Positions 37,399-51,639 of a DNA stretch of 64,000 bases are shown here, piece by piece. The notes below the pieces were generated by a model, which searched no databases, was not told the DNA's origin, and worked only from the letters and a program-made list of their open reading frames with translations. This stretch comes from Glandiceps talaboti. Its lineage: Eukaryota > Hemichordata > Enteropneusta > Spengelidae. How positions within the stretch are numbered: position 1 is the first letter of the stretch; the number at the start of each line of letters is the position of its first letter. The position numbers and the translations under genes are program-made. The stretch is taken from the NCBI RefSeq assembly GCF_964340395.1, contig NC_135551.1, positions 31,225,955-31,289,954 on the forward strand, written 5' to 3'.

Positions 37399-40300
37399 TT
37401 ACTACTAACATCTGACTACCTTGTTGTTTCCATTCCTACTACTAACATCTGACTACTGTGTTGTTTCCATTCCTACTACTAACATCTGACTACCTTGTTC
37501 TTCCCATTCCTACTACTAACATCTGACTACCTTGTTCTTCCCATTCCTACTACTAACATCTGACTACCTTGTTCTTCCCATTCCTACTACTAACATCTGA
37601 CTACCTTGTTCTTATCATTCCTACTACTAACATCTGACTACCTTGTTCTTCCCATTCCTACTACTAACATCTGACTACCTTGTTATCATTCCTACTACTA
37701 ACATCTGACTACCTTGTTCTTATCATTCCTACTACTAACATCTGACTACCTTGTTCTTATCATTCCTACTACTAACATCTGACTACCTTGTTCTTCCCAT
37801 TCCTACTACTAACATCTGACTACCTTGTTCTTATCATTCCTACTACTAACATCTGACTACCTTGTTGTTACCATTCCTACTACTAACATCTGACTACCTT
37901 GTTCTTATCATTCCTACTACTAACATCTGACTACCTTGTTCTTATCATTCCTACTACTAACATCTGACTACTTTGTTGTTCCCATTCCTACTACTAACAT
38001 CTGACTACCTTGTTCTTCCCATTCCTACTACTAACATCTGACTACTTTGTTGTTATCATTCCTACTACTAACACCTGACTACCTTGTTCTTCCCATTCCT
38101 ACTACTAACATCTGACTACCTTGTTCTTACCATTCCTACTACTAACATCTGACTACCTTGTTGTTACCATTCCTACTACTAACATCTGACTACCTTGTTG
38201 TTACCATTCCTACTACTAACATCTGACTACCTTGTTCTTCCCATTCCTACTACTAACATCTGACTACCTTGTTGTTACCATTCCTACTACTAACATCTGA
38301 CTACTTTGTTGTTATCATTCCTACTACTAACATCTGACTACCTTGTTCTTCCCATTCCTACTACTAACATCTGACTACCTTGTTATCATTCCTACTACTA
38401 ACATCTGACTACCTTGTTGTTTCCATTCCTACTACTAACATCTGACTACCGTGTTGTTTCCATTCCTACTACTACCATCTGACTACCTTGTTCTTCCCAT
38501 TCCTACTACTAACATCTGACTACCTTGTTGTTACCATTCCTACTACTAACATCTGACTACCTTGTTGTTATCATTCCTACTACTAACATCTGACTACCTT
38601 GTTACCATTCCTACTACTAACATCTGACTACCTTGTTGTTTCCATTCCTACTACTAACATCTGACTACCTTGTTATCATTCCTACTACTAACATCTGACT
38701 ACCTTGTTGTTACCATTCCTACTACTAACATCTGACTACCTTGTTGTTACCATTCCTACTACTAACATCTGACTACCTTGTTACCATTCCTACTACTAAC
38801 ATCTGACTACCTTGTTGTTACCATTCCTACTACTAACATCTGACTACTTTGTTGTTTCCATTCCTACTACTAACATCTGACTACTTTGTTGTTACCATTC
38901 CTACTACTAACATCTGACTACCTTGTTACCATTCCTACTACTAACATCTGACTACCTTGTTGTTACCATTCCTACTACTAACATCTGACTACTTTGTTGT
39001 TTCCATTCCTACTACTAACATCTGACTACTTTGTTGTTACCATTCCTACTACTAACATCTGACTACCTTGTTCTTCCCATTCCTACTACTAACATCTGAC
39101 TACTTTGTTGTTATCATTCCTACTACTAACATCTGACTACCTTGTTGTTATCATTCCTACTACTAACATCTGACTACCTTGTTCTTATCATTCCTACTAC
39201 TAACATCTGACTACCTTGTTCTTTCCATTCCTACTACTAACATCTGACTACCTTGTTGTTATCATTCCTACTACTAACATCTGACTACTGTGTTGTTATC
39301 ATTCCTACTACTAACATCTGACTACCTTGTTCTTATCATTCCTACTACTAACATCTGACTACCTTGTTGTTATCATTCCTACTACTAACATCTGACTACC
39401 TTGTTCTTCCCATTCCTACTACTAACATCTGACTACCTTGTTGTTACCATTCCTACTACTAACATCTGACTACCTTGTTCTTCCCATTCCTACTACTAAC
39501 ATCTGACTACCTTGTTGTTATCATTCCTACTACTAACATCTGACTACCTTGTTGTTTCCATTCCTACTACTAACATCTGACTACCGTGTTGTTTCCATTC
39601 CTACTACTACCATCTGACTACCTTGTTCTTCCCATTCCTACTACTAACATCTGACTACCTTGTTGTTACCATTCCTACTACTAACATCTGACTACCTTGT
39701 TGTTATCATTCCTACTACTAACATCTGACTACCTTGTTACCATTCCTACTACTAACATCTGACTACCTTGTTGTTTCCATTCCTACTACTAACATCTGAC
39801 TACCTTGTTATCATTCCTACTACTAACATCTGACTACCTTGTTGTTACCATTCCTACTACTAACATCTGACTACCTTGTTACCATTCCTACTACTAACAT
39901 CTGACTACCTTGTTGTTACCATTCCTACTACTAACATCTGACTACTTTGTTGTTTCCATTCCTACTACTAACATCTGACTACTTTGTTGTTACCATTCCT
40001 ACTACTAACATCTGACTACCTTGTTCTTCCCATTCCTACTACTAACATCTGACTACTTTGTTGTTATCATTCCTACTACTAACATCTGACTACCTTGTTG
40101 TTATCATTCCTACTACTAACATCTGACTACCTTGTTCTTATCATTCCTACTACTAACATCTGACTACCTTGTTCTTTCCATTCCTACTACTAACATCTGA
40201 CTACCTTGTTGTTATCATTCCTACTACTAACATCTGACTACTGTGTTGTTATCATTCCTACTACTAACATCTGACTACCTTGTTCTTATCATTCCTACTA

Positions 40301-40812
40301 CTAACATCTGACTACCTTGTTGTTATCATTCCTACTACTAACATCTGACTACCTTGTTCTTCCCATTCCTACTACTAACATCTGACTACCTTGTTTCCAT
40401 TCCTACTACTAACATCTGACTACCTTGTTGTTATCATTCCTACTACTAACATCTGACTACCTTGTTCTTCCCATTCCTACTACTAACATCTGACTACCTT
40501 GTTTCCATTCCTACTACTAACATCTGACTACCTTGTTGTTTCCATTCCTACTACTAACATCTGACTACCTTGTTGTTACCATTCCTACTACTAACATCTG
40601 ACTACTGTGTTGTTATCATTCCTACTACTAACATCTGACTACCTTGTTATCATTCCTACTACTAACATCTGACTACCTTGTTGTTATCATTCCTACTACT
40701 AACATCTGACTACCTTGTTCTTCCCATTCCTACTACTAACATCTGACTACCTTGTTGTTTACATTCCTACTACTAACATCTGACTACTTTGTTGTTACCA
40801 TTCCTACTACTA
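37399..40812. repeat. 3.4-kb minisatellite, 34/37-bp unit, about 93 copies
   Basis: The unit contains CTACTACTAACATCTGACTA then CCTTGTT plus a variable linker (GTTACC, CTTCCC, CTTATC, GTTTCC, ATC or ACC) and ATTC. Length differences are mostly loss of 3 bp in the linker. A segment of about 0.8-1 kb from roughly 38.4 kb is repeated from roughly 39.5 kb: the rare ACCGTG unit followed by a CTACCATCTG unit occurs at 38448 and 39583, and the ACTGTG unit at 39287 and 40240. Confidence 0.97.
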
Positions 40813-42843
40813 GAGTAAAATTAATTGGTGATACATACCCTGGGCCATGTTAAAACACATGAAAACATTTAGTTGACCCTTTAAATCAATTGCATTTCAA
40901 AGTCAATTTCTTTGGCATGTTTTAACACCAAATAGATGACTCTTCAAAGATGGGAATTAACACCTGAAACTGTTGATGGTACACAAGGTGATAATGGTAT
41001 GCCTCAAGTTAACACGTACGCAGTTCATTGTAGCGTTTAAGTTACCCGAATTGTGGCCAAGCACTGCTACATGTAATTAAAATATGTACGGGAACAGAAT
41101 TCCGATGTAAATAGAGTAGTATACCAACCTGTAAGAGTTCTGTCTGATGCTTAGGTATGTTTTAGTAAGTATAGCAACACGAGTTACGTTTTAGAAAAAC
41201 AAACACGACGAATAATTCGTTCAAGTCCAAGATTATGTCCCCTTAAATTTCATGAGCATTTTGAAATTATAAGGTCGTCATGGTAGTGATAAGACCATTT
41301 ATCGCATAAGCATTTGTCTAACTATAGTTCACGTTTATTTGGGTTCACGACGTGGTTTTTGAGGTTACAAGTAATTATATCACTCTCAACGGTCCATATA
41401 CCAAGTTCAGGCAAACCCACTGTGCGATTAATTTGTTACAATGTATTGCTTCCAGCGAAATGTAAAGGAGACTTTTTTAAAGTTCTTCCAGCGATTTTTA
41501 ACAAGTCATTTGTGTATCCATCTTGCTCAGTGCTTTCTGCGTCTACTCAAATTTGAATTTACTGAAACAATACATGGAATACTCTGCTGCAAAACGGTCA
41601 TGGAATAGGCATGGTTAATACAGGTCGAAATGTCTACGCGTAGGTTAAAACATAATCTATGCCATTATATTGTATTCATAACATTCAGTTCAGTACACTT
41701 CACAATTGGCCTATTTAGTTACTAGGAATGTCCTGTGGTAACCGTTACTTAGTTTCAAGACATCAACGAACAGGTGGTGCTCATTTCGTTGTCAGGAAAC
41801 ATGCAAATAAACTATATTTCCAGTCTCTTTGTGAAGTTCTCAGATGATTTGATCGACCTACTAACCACAGTTATTACGAGCTTTCCGCCCAACATGAATT
41901 GGCTCCCGCCAATATTAATATTACATGAGTAAGACAATTTCCCTCAATAAAATATTAATTTTCATCAAAAAAACAAGAACCTATTCATTCAAGCTTACAC
42001 TTAAAGCACATACCTGAACGTATGCTGGAATTCAAATTTAAAATGTGTATACAGAACCTTTTGTATATTACATGTACCATGGCAATGATTTGAATTCTCC
42101 TCTACCGAATATTTATAGCAACCATGATTCTTTATTTGTACGTAAATATCTCCACACAATTCGATCGAAATTACATGTGGTATAATTCTTGACGTTTTCT
42201 AACACAGTATATGAGTTTCATATAAAAACTCTTTGTCAGTAAAATTAAACGAAATAAATGTCATTGATTCTACGGTGCCCATTCAGAGTCGCCATTAATT
42301 TTTGTATTTTCTTACATTTAGCATTGGTATAATTATATTACACTAACTAGAATATTTGAATATTTTCGTCTCATTTAGACTACATAACATAAATACGAAG
42401 CATTGGTTATATTATAATTGTGTTATTTGCATGACAGGATACCCCCTTTAACGACAATACCACCATTGGAAAATATCAAATGGACCATGAACCCTGAAAA
42501 TGGAAAAAAGATTATTCTATTAATATTACAAACAGAATTTTTGAGACTATTATTAGCTTAGTATCCAAATTCAAGTATGGGTAGTGTGGGAAATTGAAAA
42601 CATAGCAAACTCGAAAGTACAGGATGATAGCATTGCGTTAACTAAAAGGGGAAACGTGTGTCTAGTCAGTCTCAGGTGACTTTCTTTGAATACCGGCACT
42701 TCGTATACTTTATACATGAATGCGTTATCTCGTCTTTTCAACTCATTAATCAATAATAAAAATAGCATTTATAATGTAATTTACTGAATTAATACTCCAG
42801 GTTTTCTAATTATACGTACGTGGGTTTAAATTAATGTTGGCAA
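40813..42843. other. Unassigned AT-rich sequence
   Basis: Open frames at 41314-41556 (+, 80 codons) and 42571-42768 (-) are not recognised. It includes a stray copy of the 47.5-kb repeat at 41110-41175. Confidence 0.5.
41110..41175 (+). repeat. Dispersed copy of the 74-bp repeat found at 47.5 kb
   Basis: The order AGTAGTAT, ACCAACCT, GTAAGAGTT, AAGGTATGTTT and AGTAAGTA matches the unit at 47495-47750 in the same orientation, with substitutions and small deletions (TTAGGTATG here against CCAAGGTATG there). This shows the repeat is dispersed as well as tandem. Confidence 0.65.
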
Positions 42844-42892
42844 GTAATCAGTCAATATACCGTTTACACATATCATATAGTATTTGCCTAGA

Positions 42893-43221
<329 letters not shown>

Positions 43222-43278
43222 CTCAGTATATGTAATCAGTTAATATACCGTTTACACATAGCAAATATTATTTGCCTA

Positions 43279-43374
<96 letters not shown>

Positions 43375-44715
43375 ATATTTTGTTATATATGCAAATCGTA
43401 GATTGTATGTATCATGATGTGAACGTACCTTAACCATGTCACATGCGGTAGCTATAGAGGAAGAAATAATTCATAAACTTGGAAATTCGATTACCTTTAC
43501 ATTATAAAGTCAGATAAGACAGACTAGTTATACATTCTTGTGTCTATGTGCACCTGTGTTTAGTAACAAGAATGACATGTAGTCTAAATATATCAATCTG
43601 TATTAAAATGCCACACAATAAAAAGTGTATGCGAAATTACTTTGTGTCATCACAACAAAGAAATATTCACATTCTATAGGTATGTATTAAAACTATTATT
43701 TACTTATAATAAGTAATATAATTTTCCTCAGTAATGTAGTAAATAATTAACATAGAAAATGATTAAAATACATACTTTATTAGAAATGCCAAATAACAAG
43801 TCTGAAAGCTATTGAATACAAAATAATAGCATGTAATGACGAAACTCTGTTGTGCCATTTCTTGAAACATGAAATAATCCACAGAGGTTGTACAACAGTA
43901 ATTAACATACTTTCTACACTGAGTTCCACTCAGAAGGTTTTCGTTTCCAAACAGGTATATTATTGAAATCAACGTATGTACGTATTTCCTAAACCCTAAA
44001 AAATATTTATTACGATTTTAAATATTATAAAATATAGTGTTTAATATGTAAATATATAATACTAATTGCTTCATAAACAATCACATATCTTTCTATCTTT
44101 TAACATACGCTTCAAAATAATTACAATGTGATGATTGATAAGGTCAATCGTTATCATTAAGTTTAAAATATTCCATCAGATGAAATAATCCATCAATAGA
44201 TACAAGAAGCGTTCTGCAAAAAGATAAACATATGTACGGTATTTGGAGAGATGATAAATTAAGATTGAAGAGACTCGTGCAAACAACTGTCTTTGGAGAC
44301 GCTAAAAGTCGTTATATTTACCATGCACAGATTGGAATTGGGTACACTTATTGAGAAGGCTTCTAAATTGTTTACATCCTCTTATGTGTCAGATGGCTTC
44401 TATTTTATCCGATGCACGCTACTCGGAAACTATGAGAATTTCTTTGAAGATGGTCAAATGAAGTTATTATGTTTTTTCTGACGAAAAACATAATAAGATG
44501 TTTTCCTCGCAACCTCCTATTTTCATATACAGTAATCCAACTAAGTCGTATCTATAGTCGTTATATAAAATCTTCTCACTTTTGAAAAACGTGTATTGCT
44601 ATAGTATACCTAATCAATTCATTATTTAATCGTTCTAACCACACGTCTATAGTTAAATAAATAGATAGATACATTAATATCAAGCTATTCCTAAATTGTT
44701 TTCAGTGAACTATAG
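43375..44715. other. Unassigned AT-rich sequence
   Basis: Short open frames at 43763-43972 (-) and 44293-44481 (+) are not recognised. No repeat stands out before the 44.7-kb array. Confidence 0.55.
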
Positions 44716-45280
44716 GTAATGTATGATTTACAAAATAGATTTATATAATGAATGATTTACACAATGTAAAAATGTAGATTTCTATAATGAATGATTTATA
44801 TGATATAATAACGTAGATTTGCATAATATATGATTTACACAATATAATAACTTAGATTTGTATAATTTGTGATTTACACTATATAATAACGTGGATTTGT
44901 ATAATGTATGATTTACACAATATAATAATGTAGATTGATATAATGTATGATTTACACAATATAATAATGTAGATTTCTATAATGTACACAATATAATAAT
45001 GTAGATTTATATAATGTATGATTTACAAAATATAATAACTTAGATTTCTATAATGTACACAATATAATAATGTAGATTTATATAATGTATGATTTACACA
45101 ATATAACAATGTAGATTGATATAATGTATGATTTACACATATAATAATGTAGATTTCTATAGTGTACAATATAATAATGTAGATTTCTATAATGTACAAT
45201 ATAATAATGTAGATTTCTATAATGTACAATATAATAATGTAGATTTCTATAATGTATGATTAACACTATATAATAACATT
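44716..45280. repeat. Degenerate tandem repeat, about 29-40 bp units
   Basis: The unit combines ATAATGTATGATTTACACAA, TATAATAATGTAGATTT and a variable tail. A shortened form lacking GATTTACAC is repeated near 45155-45250. Copies diverge more than in other arrays, so this looks older. Reverse open frames with YYIVHYRNLH are repeat artefacts. Confidence 0.9.
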
Positions 45281-46410
45281 CTGTATATTTCATTCACACT
45301 TGCACACAAGAATATCTGAAACATTGTTTATTCTTAAAAAAATATTCTTTAATAGCGGGTAAAGGAATCAACTGGTAAATTTACTGACCTAGAATAATCT
45401 GATTTTGATGGGAAATATATTAGTTTTGTTATCTTGAAATGTTCGACAGCATTCCCTTGGTCATCATATGTTCATCGAATGGTAAGGTAGTAAGAGTTAT
45501 GCCATCTATGAATAAAGAGTGACTTTGCTGCTTTTAACCTGACAAGATATACAAAAACACAGTCATATTTGATATATCACTACTCGAAAGTATAAATGAT
45601 ACTTGAATCAATACATATGCACAAATATATGATATTTACAGAAGGGGAATAACTAAAAGCCCTTTCTTTTCAAATGGTTTAAATTTGCATATTAGCTACA
45701 TTACAGATAACAAGACTAGATAGAGCACATACAACCCTGATAGCTCAACAAAGACGAGATTAGAATCTCCACACAGCCGGCTTTATCATACAACAGTAGC
45801 AAAACACTGAAATCTAGTCCGTTGGGTCTAGGATTCTATTTTCGTTTTAATTAGAATCTTAATTGGACCTATGTTTGACAAAAAGAAGGGTTGCGAGGTA
45901 TTGACCTATGACCCCATACATACATGCATACATCTATATATAATAAGTCCTCTGTGGTTTTGGTTTCCTAATTGTACGTAATTTCACATTACCAGATATC
46001 ACATATCAAACTTGTGATATGTTTGAGAGATCACACTGAAGTCTCTACTGAATAAAGTAAGAACGAACCGATCGAGTATCAACTAACGTGAAGGAAGGCA
46101 TGTGGAAAGATAACAAAGCTTTTATTCAAAACATCATGACATGTCCGTTGAGTGAAGAAGACACAGAAGAAAAGACAGACATTTTGACTCTTCACAACAA
46201 GCGATATTCAACTAACTAATCATCAAATTACTGATAGTAGAGTGAAACTAGCCTGAACTTGTTTATAACTTCCTCGGTTAAAGAAAACAGGACTCGGATG
46301 TTGTAGAAAACGGTTCGATCTACACCTCAATTTCTATACATGTATGACAAACATTCATGTCCAATAAGTAATATACTGGTAAACAAGTACGTGTATGAAC
46401 GTACGCAAAT
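45281..46410. other. Unassigned sequence
   Basis: Contains a small hairpin (ATATCACA with TGTGATAT, about 45997-46021) and nothing else recognisable. Confidence 0.55.
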
Positions 46411-46847
46411 GAACCGAATTATTTGATTGTAGCAGGTACACGAACCCAGTTATTTGATTGTAGCAGGTACATAAACCCAATTATTTGATTGCAGCAGGTA
46501 CATAAACCCAATTATTTGATTGTAGCAGGTACATAAACCCAATTATTTGATTGCAGCAGGTACATAAACCCAATTATTTGATTGTAGCAGGTACATAAAC
46601 CCAATTATTTGATTGCAGCAGGTATATAAACCCAATTATTTGACTGTAGCAGGTACATAAACCCAATTATTTGATTGTAGCAGGTACATAAACCCAATTA
46701 TTTGATTGTAGCAGGTACATAAACCCAATTATTTGATTGCAGCAGGTACATAAACCCAATTATTTGATTGTAGCAGGTACATAAACCCAATTATTTGATT
46801 GTAGCAGGTACATAAACCCAATTATTTGATTGTAGCAGGTACATAAA
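46411..46847. repeat. 31-bp tandem repeat, 14 copies, no indels
   Basis: The unit is AAACCCAATTATTTGATTG then TAGCAGGTACAT. The distance from the first ATTATTT (46418) to the last (46821) is exactly 13 x 31. The main variant is TGTAGCAGG/TGCAGCAGG, which alternates over part of the array (46480-46620) as if a dimer had been amplified. Confidence 0.95.
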
Positions 46848-47494
46848 GTGGAAATATTGATTCACTCTGACCATACTTATGGTTTTGAAAGTTGACCAGC
46901 TCTTACGAGCAAACCATTCATTAAAAAAGATTAACCGTGCCAAAATAATTAGTTTAATCAAGTGTAAAGATAAACGTTAACTCTCTGATAATAACTAACT
47001 TATTCCTTACGTGTTTCCTCTTCCATGTATGCATACAAATGATATACGTATACCTCGGATGCATAAATTAGGAAAGGGTTGCCATTAAAGTTACATGTAC
47101 TGGAACTGAACACGTTTTTCCGTAATTGCGTGCACAGTAATGTAGCATCGATTTACTTAGTATAAATGACCTGAACCGCATTAAAATGCGTCTTCCTGAG
47201 TTGTTTCCACACGTCAACATTTTGGTTAACCTCGAGGCTAAATGAATGACTAATGATACAAAAACACGGACATTTAAAGTTGTTCTATCTTTTAAAAGAA
47301 ACTAAATGTATTCAAAGATGTGTGAAAATGAAATGAACACCTATAAAGATTGTTGGTACAGAACTTCGTAATAGTATGTTCCGAATGAACACTTGCTCTA
47401 GCCGTGTACTATTTGAGTTGAGATCAAGCAATGTTAATACAAATACATTTTGAGAAAAGATTTCATAAGTACACGTAGTACTATAGAAAAATAT
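46848..47494. other. Unassigned sequence
   Basis: Includes most of a reverse open frame (47312-47539) that runs into the 74-bp repeat; not recognised. Confidence 0.5.
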
Positions 47495-47750
47495 AAGAGT
47501 CGTGCAGTGACTACCGTAAATACAGTAGTATAATACCAACCTAATAATGTAAGAGTTGTGCCAGTGACTGCCAAGGTATATTTCAATAAGTAAATGCAGT
47601 AGTATAATACCAACCTATTATTGTAAGAGTTGTGCCAGTGACTACCAAGGTATATTTCAATAAGTAAATACAGTAGTATAATACCAACCTATTAATGTAA
47701 GAGTTGTGCCAGTGACTACCAAGGTATGTTTCAGTAAGTAATAATGTAAG
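47495..47750. repeat. 74-bp tandem repeat, about 3.5 copies
   Basis: AAGAGTTGTGCCAGTGACT starts at 47551, 47625 and 47699 (exactly 74 apart); a deleted first copy starts at 47495. The unit also contains AGTAGTATAATACCAACCTA. A related single copy is at 41110-41175. Confidence 0.95.
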
Positions 47751-48013
47751 CAATAAAGGATAAATGACCTTTAATTACAAAACAAAAATAACGGAATTTC
47801 AATATTCACAATTCTAACAAGCAGAAAATCGAGTAAATCATGTTGGTAGTTAGTTACGGTTATAGTATGACTTAATAATATCCATATATTTATATGTATC
47901 ACGATAAAAATTATACTTTGATCTCTGCATCAGTTCATACCTCCGTAAACCACCAATTGGAGTGCTTATCTCGATCTGTCAATACTTGTATATTGTCCAT
48001 GTACCAATCAAAA

Positions 48014-48289
48014 TCATAAACGTTCGGTTCCTTCACTTGACACTCTTTGATCACTGCCATTGAAATAAAATACGATGTCCTTGTTTGAGAAAATTGACTG
48101 GTTGCTTAAGGATCCTACACGCAATCGTACAACTTTAGCTCTTTGACAATTTATAAATCGATGTTCAAGTGTGTCTATTTCATGGCAAGCATTGCAATTC
48201 ATAGGTTTGAGTCCATGACCATTCAATATTGAATGTGTCCAGACATGTACAGATATAGAGTAATGTAACGTTATATGATAAGAAGCCAA
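48014..48289 (-). pseudogene. Non-LTR retrotransposon fragment, C-terminal zf-RVT-like motif
   Basis: A 91-codon reverse frame contains CNACHEIDTLEHRFINC, a C-x2-C-(x)n-H-x4-C pattern like the zinc-binding motif C-terminal to reverse transcriptase in many LINE ORF2 proteins. The preceding residues (LKPMN) fit the usual context. No reverse transcriptase core precedes it in frame, so it is a 5'-truncated or broken copy. Assignment is by motif recognition only. It lies on the same strand as the remnant at 51640-52760, but I see no proof that they belong to one insertion. Confidence 0.6.
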
Positions 48290-49232
48290 TCACACTAACA
48301 GTCAAACTATCTACTAGAGTTATCCAACGTTTCTTTTATTTGTATCACTAGAGCCATTGGGAGGGGATGATATTAGCTAACTGAATCCTAAAATCACATT
48401 GAGTATAGTGTGTTTACAGACGTATTGGTATGGTATACCTAAAGGGCCTATGATCGGTACATACTTTAAATAATGAAATTTCTTAACCCAGGGTCATTCT
48501 GTAACGGATTCTGAAACTATTCACTAAAGCCTGATAATGCTTACCTTAATGCTTCGATGGTAACAGGTTCTGAAAGTATCCAATAAGCCTGATAATGTCT
48601 ACCTTAGTGCTTCAATGGCGCCACACACATTGTGGCAAGATGTTGACCTGTATCTCACCACTAATGACAGAAATGTCATTCTTTTCCAAGACTTAACCAT
48701 ACAATTCAGTTTCTACAATTCTGATTATTTGCAGACGTGTATATGCTGGCATTGTGGAGTCGTGGAGTTGTTCATTTGATAGTACACAGAAATTATAGAT
48801 GTTTTATTTTTGATGAAATGAATATGAAAATAAAACCACCGATGTAAACTGAATGCCTTCACTAACAGCGAAATCAATAGCCTTTTGGTTATTTTTCCTT
48901 ATATGCATTGTCGAAATATGAAAGGATATCCTACTCGTTTAGTTCCATTAGGGACGTTGAGTAGTATATCATAGAGGGTATATCCCTTATTTGGTAAATT
49001 ATGCAAATGACTCACTGAGGTGAAATGCTATATCAAGAAACTTTTTTTTGGGAAACTTGACCTTTGTTTTCATCAATGTATGTACGAACTCATGCAATTT
49101 GGAACATGCATTATGCAGGTATAATTAACAATCTAAATACAAATTACTGATAATTACAAAATAAACTTCAGAACACTTCCAAATTAGTATTCTAATTTGA
49201 TAACTTTTGGCAACATATCATTAAAAGAATTA

Positions 49233-49235
<3 letters not shown>
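48290..49235. other. Unassigned sequence with a 59-bp direct duplication
   Basis: Two copies of a unit reading GTAAC, TTCTGAAA, GCCTGATAATG and ACCTTA start at 48501 and 48560 (59 bp apart, about 80% identical by eye). The rest is unassigned. Confidence 0.6.

Positions 49236-49264
<29 letters not shown>
49236..49264. repeat. (TG)n microsatellite
   Basis: About 14 TG units. Confidence 0.97.
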
Positions 49265-49266
<2 letters not shown>

Positions 49267-49319
49267 GGATGTGTACCTGCTCGCTCTTACGTATGTGAAT
49301 GTGTTTCTGTGTTTATGTA

Positions 49320-49830
49320 TACATGTATTTGTTAAGGGCCATATATCCACCACAGTGCTCATAGGCGCTTCACATTTGCAATAAATCAAAGGGTACTGCA
49401 CGGGAAAAAATTACAAGTATGGCTGAAAAAGGTAAAAACTAAAAAAAAGAAAAAAAGTATTGCAGAAATATTGTCTCAACAAAGGTAAAACGCTATTTTA
49501 TAAAAATGGGAACGTTACAATGATTTAAAATGATTTAAAGAGGTTTCGACTAAATCTAAACAAATGATTGGTAAGAGTAATTCAGTTTAGATTACACACT
49601 GTAAATCTGGGTGAAAAGGTGAGTTTTCAACTTGCGTTTTGAAAGTGTCAATTGCTGTGCATTGTCTGATATGACATGGGAGAATGTTCCAAAGCTTCGG
49701 TGCAGCGTAGTTGAGGCGTACAAGCCGCAATTTGTCTGCGACAGAACGTATATTGTTACCTGCTATAATGATAGCAGTGGTATTCTTTCCATTGGGGACA
49801 TGAAGTCAGTCTTTTGTTAAGTCATACATT
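49320..49830 (+). repeat. Dispersed repeat of the GCTCATAGGCGCTT type
   Basis: Opens with GGGCCATATATCCACCACAG then TGCTCATAGGCGCTT, shared with 4797-4840. It continues through an A-rich part to GGTGAGTTTTCAACTTGCG (49618-49636) and GAGAATGTTCCAAAGCTTCG (49680-49699). This layout matches my memory of a repeat common in marine invertebrate genomes whose 3' part can be read as a pseudo-coding frame. The 62-codon frame at 49632-49820 falls in it and should not be called a gene. Confidence 0.55.
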
Positions 49831-50726
49831 GCTATTTAAAAATATGACACGTTACCAGCATATATTAAAATACAACAACTATTCTTCCGATATTCTATAG
49901 AGTCAATTGATGGTATGATAATTTGATTCAAACGTACAGATAGTTGTTTTGGTAGAGAGAGTACATAATTCATTGAATGACAGTTTTACAAGGCTTTTGA
50001 TAAGATTGAAAATCCTGTTTTTACAAGGATGGATTTCCAAAACTCATTGTTAAGATGTTGTCAATGCTGATATAAATATAAAACACTAGATCATCACTTG
50101 ATAATTCTAGACAGCTGTGAATACCAAGCTGAAACCAGCAATTCAAAAAAGGTCAACGCATATAGTAAACGGGTCATCCCGAACAATATCCCCGCTGCTA
50201 GAAGCTTTTATTTCATGATAATCCATCAGAAAGCTCAAACAAAACAGATGGAATGGCGAACATTTTAATTTGAAACAATACTTCAGTTTTTTCTTGTTGA
50301 GGCATCACCTTGAAATTTAAATGATTATAATACATACGTGGATGTATAACCATGCAATCTGAATTGACCATCTAATAGGTAATAGGACGTGTCTGTCAGA
50401 CATATAATTTGAAACTACAGGGCATCTGAACAATTTGTTTTTATTTGAGAATACCAACAATATTAATGGAATTCGCAGCACGTTCATTTTCTCCGCTATA
50501 TGCGTAATTGAAGCATTTGTTCATACATACGATATTACAATAAAACGTGTACCATTATAATAAGTAACTGGAAGTGACTCTGTACGTATAAATAATATGT
50601 ATTGTTGCTACCCCTTTTTGCTTACATGCCTCAATCCAATTTGTTGAAACGGATAGGCCCTTTCCTATTGTTTTGGCATCAAGTTATTCATCGCAAATTT
50701 CAATGGCGTCCTCTTAAAAACCAAAC
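49831..50726. other. Unassigned AT-rich sequence
   Basis: No open frame or repeat of note. A forward frame starting at 50602 runs directly into the following TATG tract and is an artefact beyond 50726. Confidence 0.55.
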
Positions 50727-50827
50727 GTGTATGTATGTATGTATGTATGTATGTATGTATGTATGTATGTATGTATGTATGTATGTATGCATGTATGCAT
50801 GTATGTATGTATGTATGTATGTATGTA

Positions 50828-50858
<31 letters not shown>

Positions 50859-51078
50859 ATGTATGTATGTATGTATGTATTTATGTGTGTGTGTATGTAT
50901 GTATGTATGTATGTATGTATGTATGTATGTATGTATGTATGTATGTGTGTATGTGTGTATGTATGTATGTATGTATGTATGTATGCATGCATGCATGTAT
51001 GTATGTATGTATGTATGTATGTATGTATGTATGTATGTATGTATGTATGTATGTATGTATGTATGTATGTATGTATGT
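50727..51078. repeat. (TATG)n microsatellite, about 350 bp
   Basis: Long TATG array with scattered TGTG, TGCA and TTTA interruptions. It is open in all three forward frames (YVCM repeats) and in reverse (YIHT repeats) purely because of the period. Confidence 0.98.
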
Positions 51079-51109
51079 GCGTGTTTATGTACGTTTTCAT
51101 GCCTGTCCT

Positions 51110-51560
51110 TCTTTCATAATTAATGATTTCGGTAATTAGGCTATATCGTAAGAATGCAAGCTTCAAATTTCTTGTAATTTGGTATATCTATCAACAATAA
51201 TAATTCAGGTCTATCCTATGATGTTTGTTGATATAGGTTTTACCTTTAATTAGTAATTTGAATAATCAAAGATTTTCAGTAATTAAGCTATATCTTAGTT
51301 CGTACGTACTTTTAATGGTGATGTTTAATTTGCATAAATAATCATCTTGATAATTAGGCAATGTCTTTAGAATGCAAACTTTAAATTTCAGATAATTAAG
51401 TACATGTATTGATGGTAAAAATTGATGATGTAGCTGATAATCTAATTGGTTAATTTGCATAATTAATGATTTTTTGATACTTAGGTAATATGTTAACTAT
51501 ACAAGCTTCAAATTTCATACAGTTTCATATGATTAATTTCCAATTAAGTGGTGCATCATG
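51110..51560. repeat. Degenerate tandem copies of an AT-rich family
   Basis: The block TAATTAGGCTATAT...AATGCAAGCTTCAAATTTC starts near 51133 and recurs with changes near 51280, 51351 and 51479, usually preceded by GCATAATTAATGAT. Spacing is irregular (147, 71 and 128 bp), so the unit is decayed or composite. The style resembles the family at 62.9-63.4 kb (TTTGCATA), but homology is not shown. Confidence 0.6.
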
Positions 51561-51639
51561 TATAATAGCTATACTTTAAAATTTTGCATTCCAACAATGT
51601 GTGTAGGCCCAAAAATATATGGTTTTGCCCTTACGAGAG

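Noticed and set aside
37399-40812. CRISPR-like repeat/spacer pattern (constant block plus variable linker)
   Set aside because: Linkers are 3-6 bp variants of one another, not unique spacers, and the genome is plainly eukaryotic.
45735-45780. tRNA-like sequence (TAGCTCAACAAAG then GATTAGAATCTCC)
   Set aside because: The box B-like part is attractive, but spacing to the box A-like part is about 20 nt, too short for a tRNA, and no acceptor stem pairs.
50602-51166. Open frames of 130-173 codons in the TATG tract
   Set aside because: Every frame of an uninterrupted tetranucleotide lacking stops stays open.
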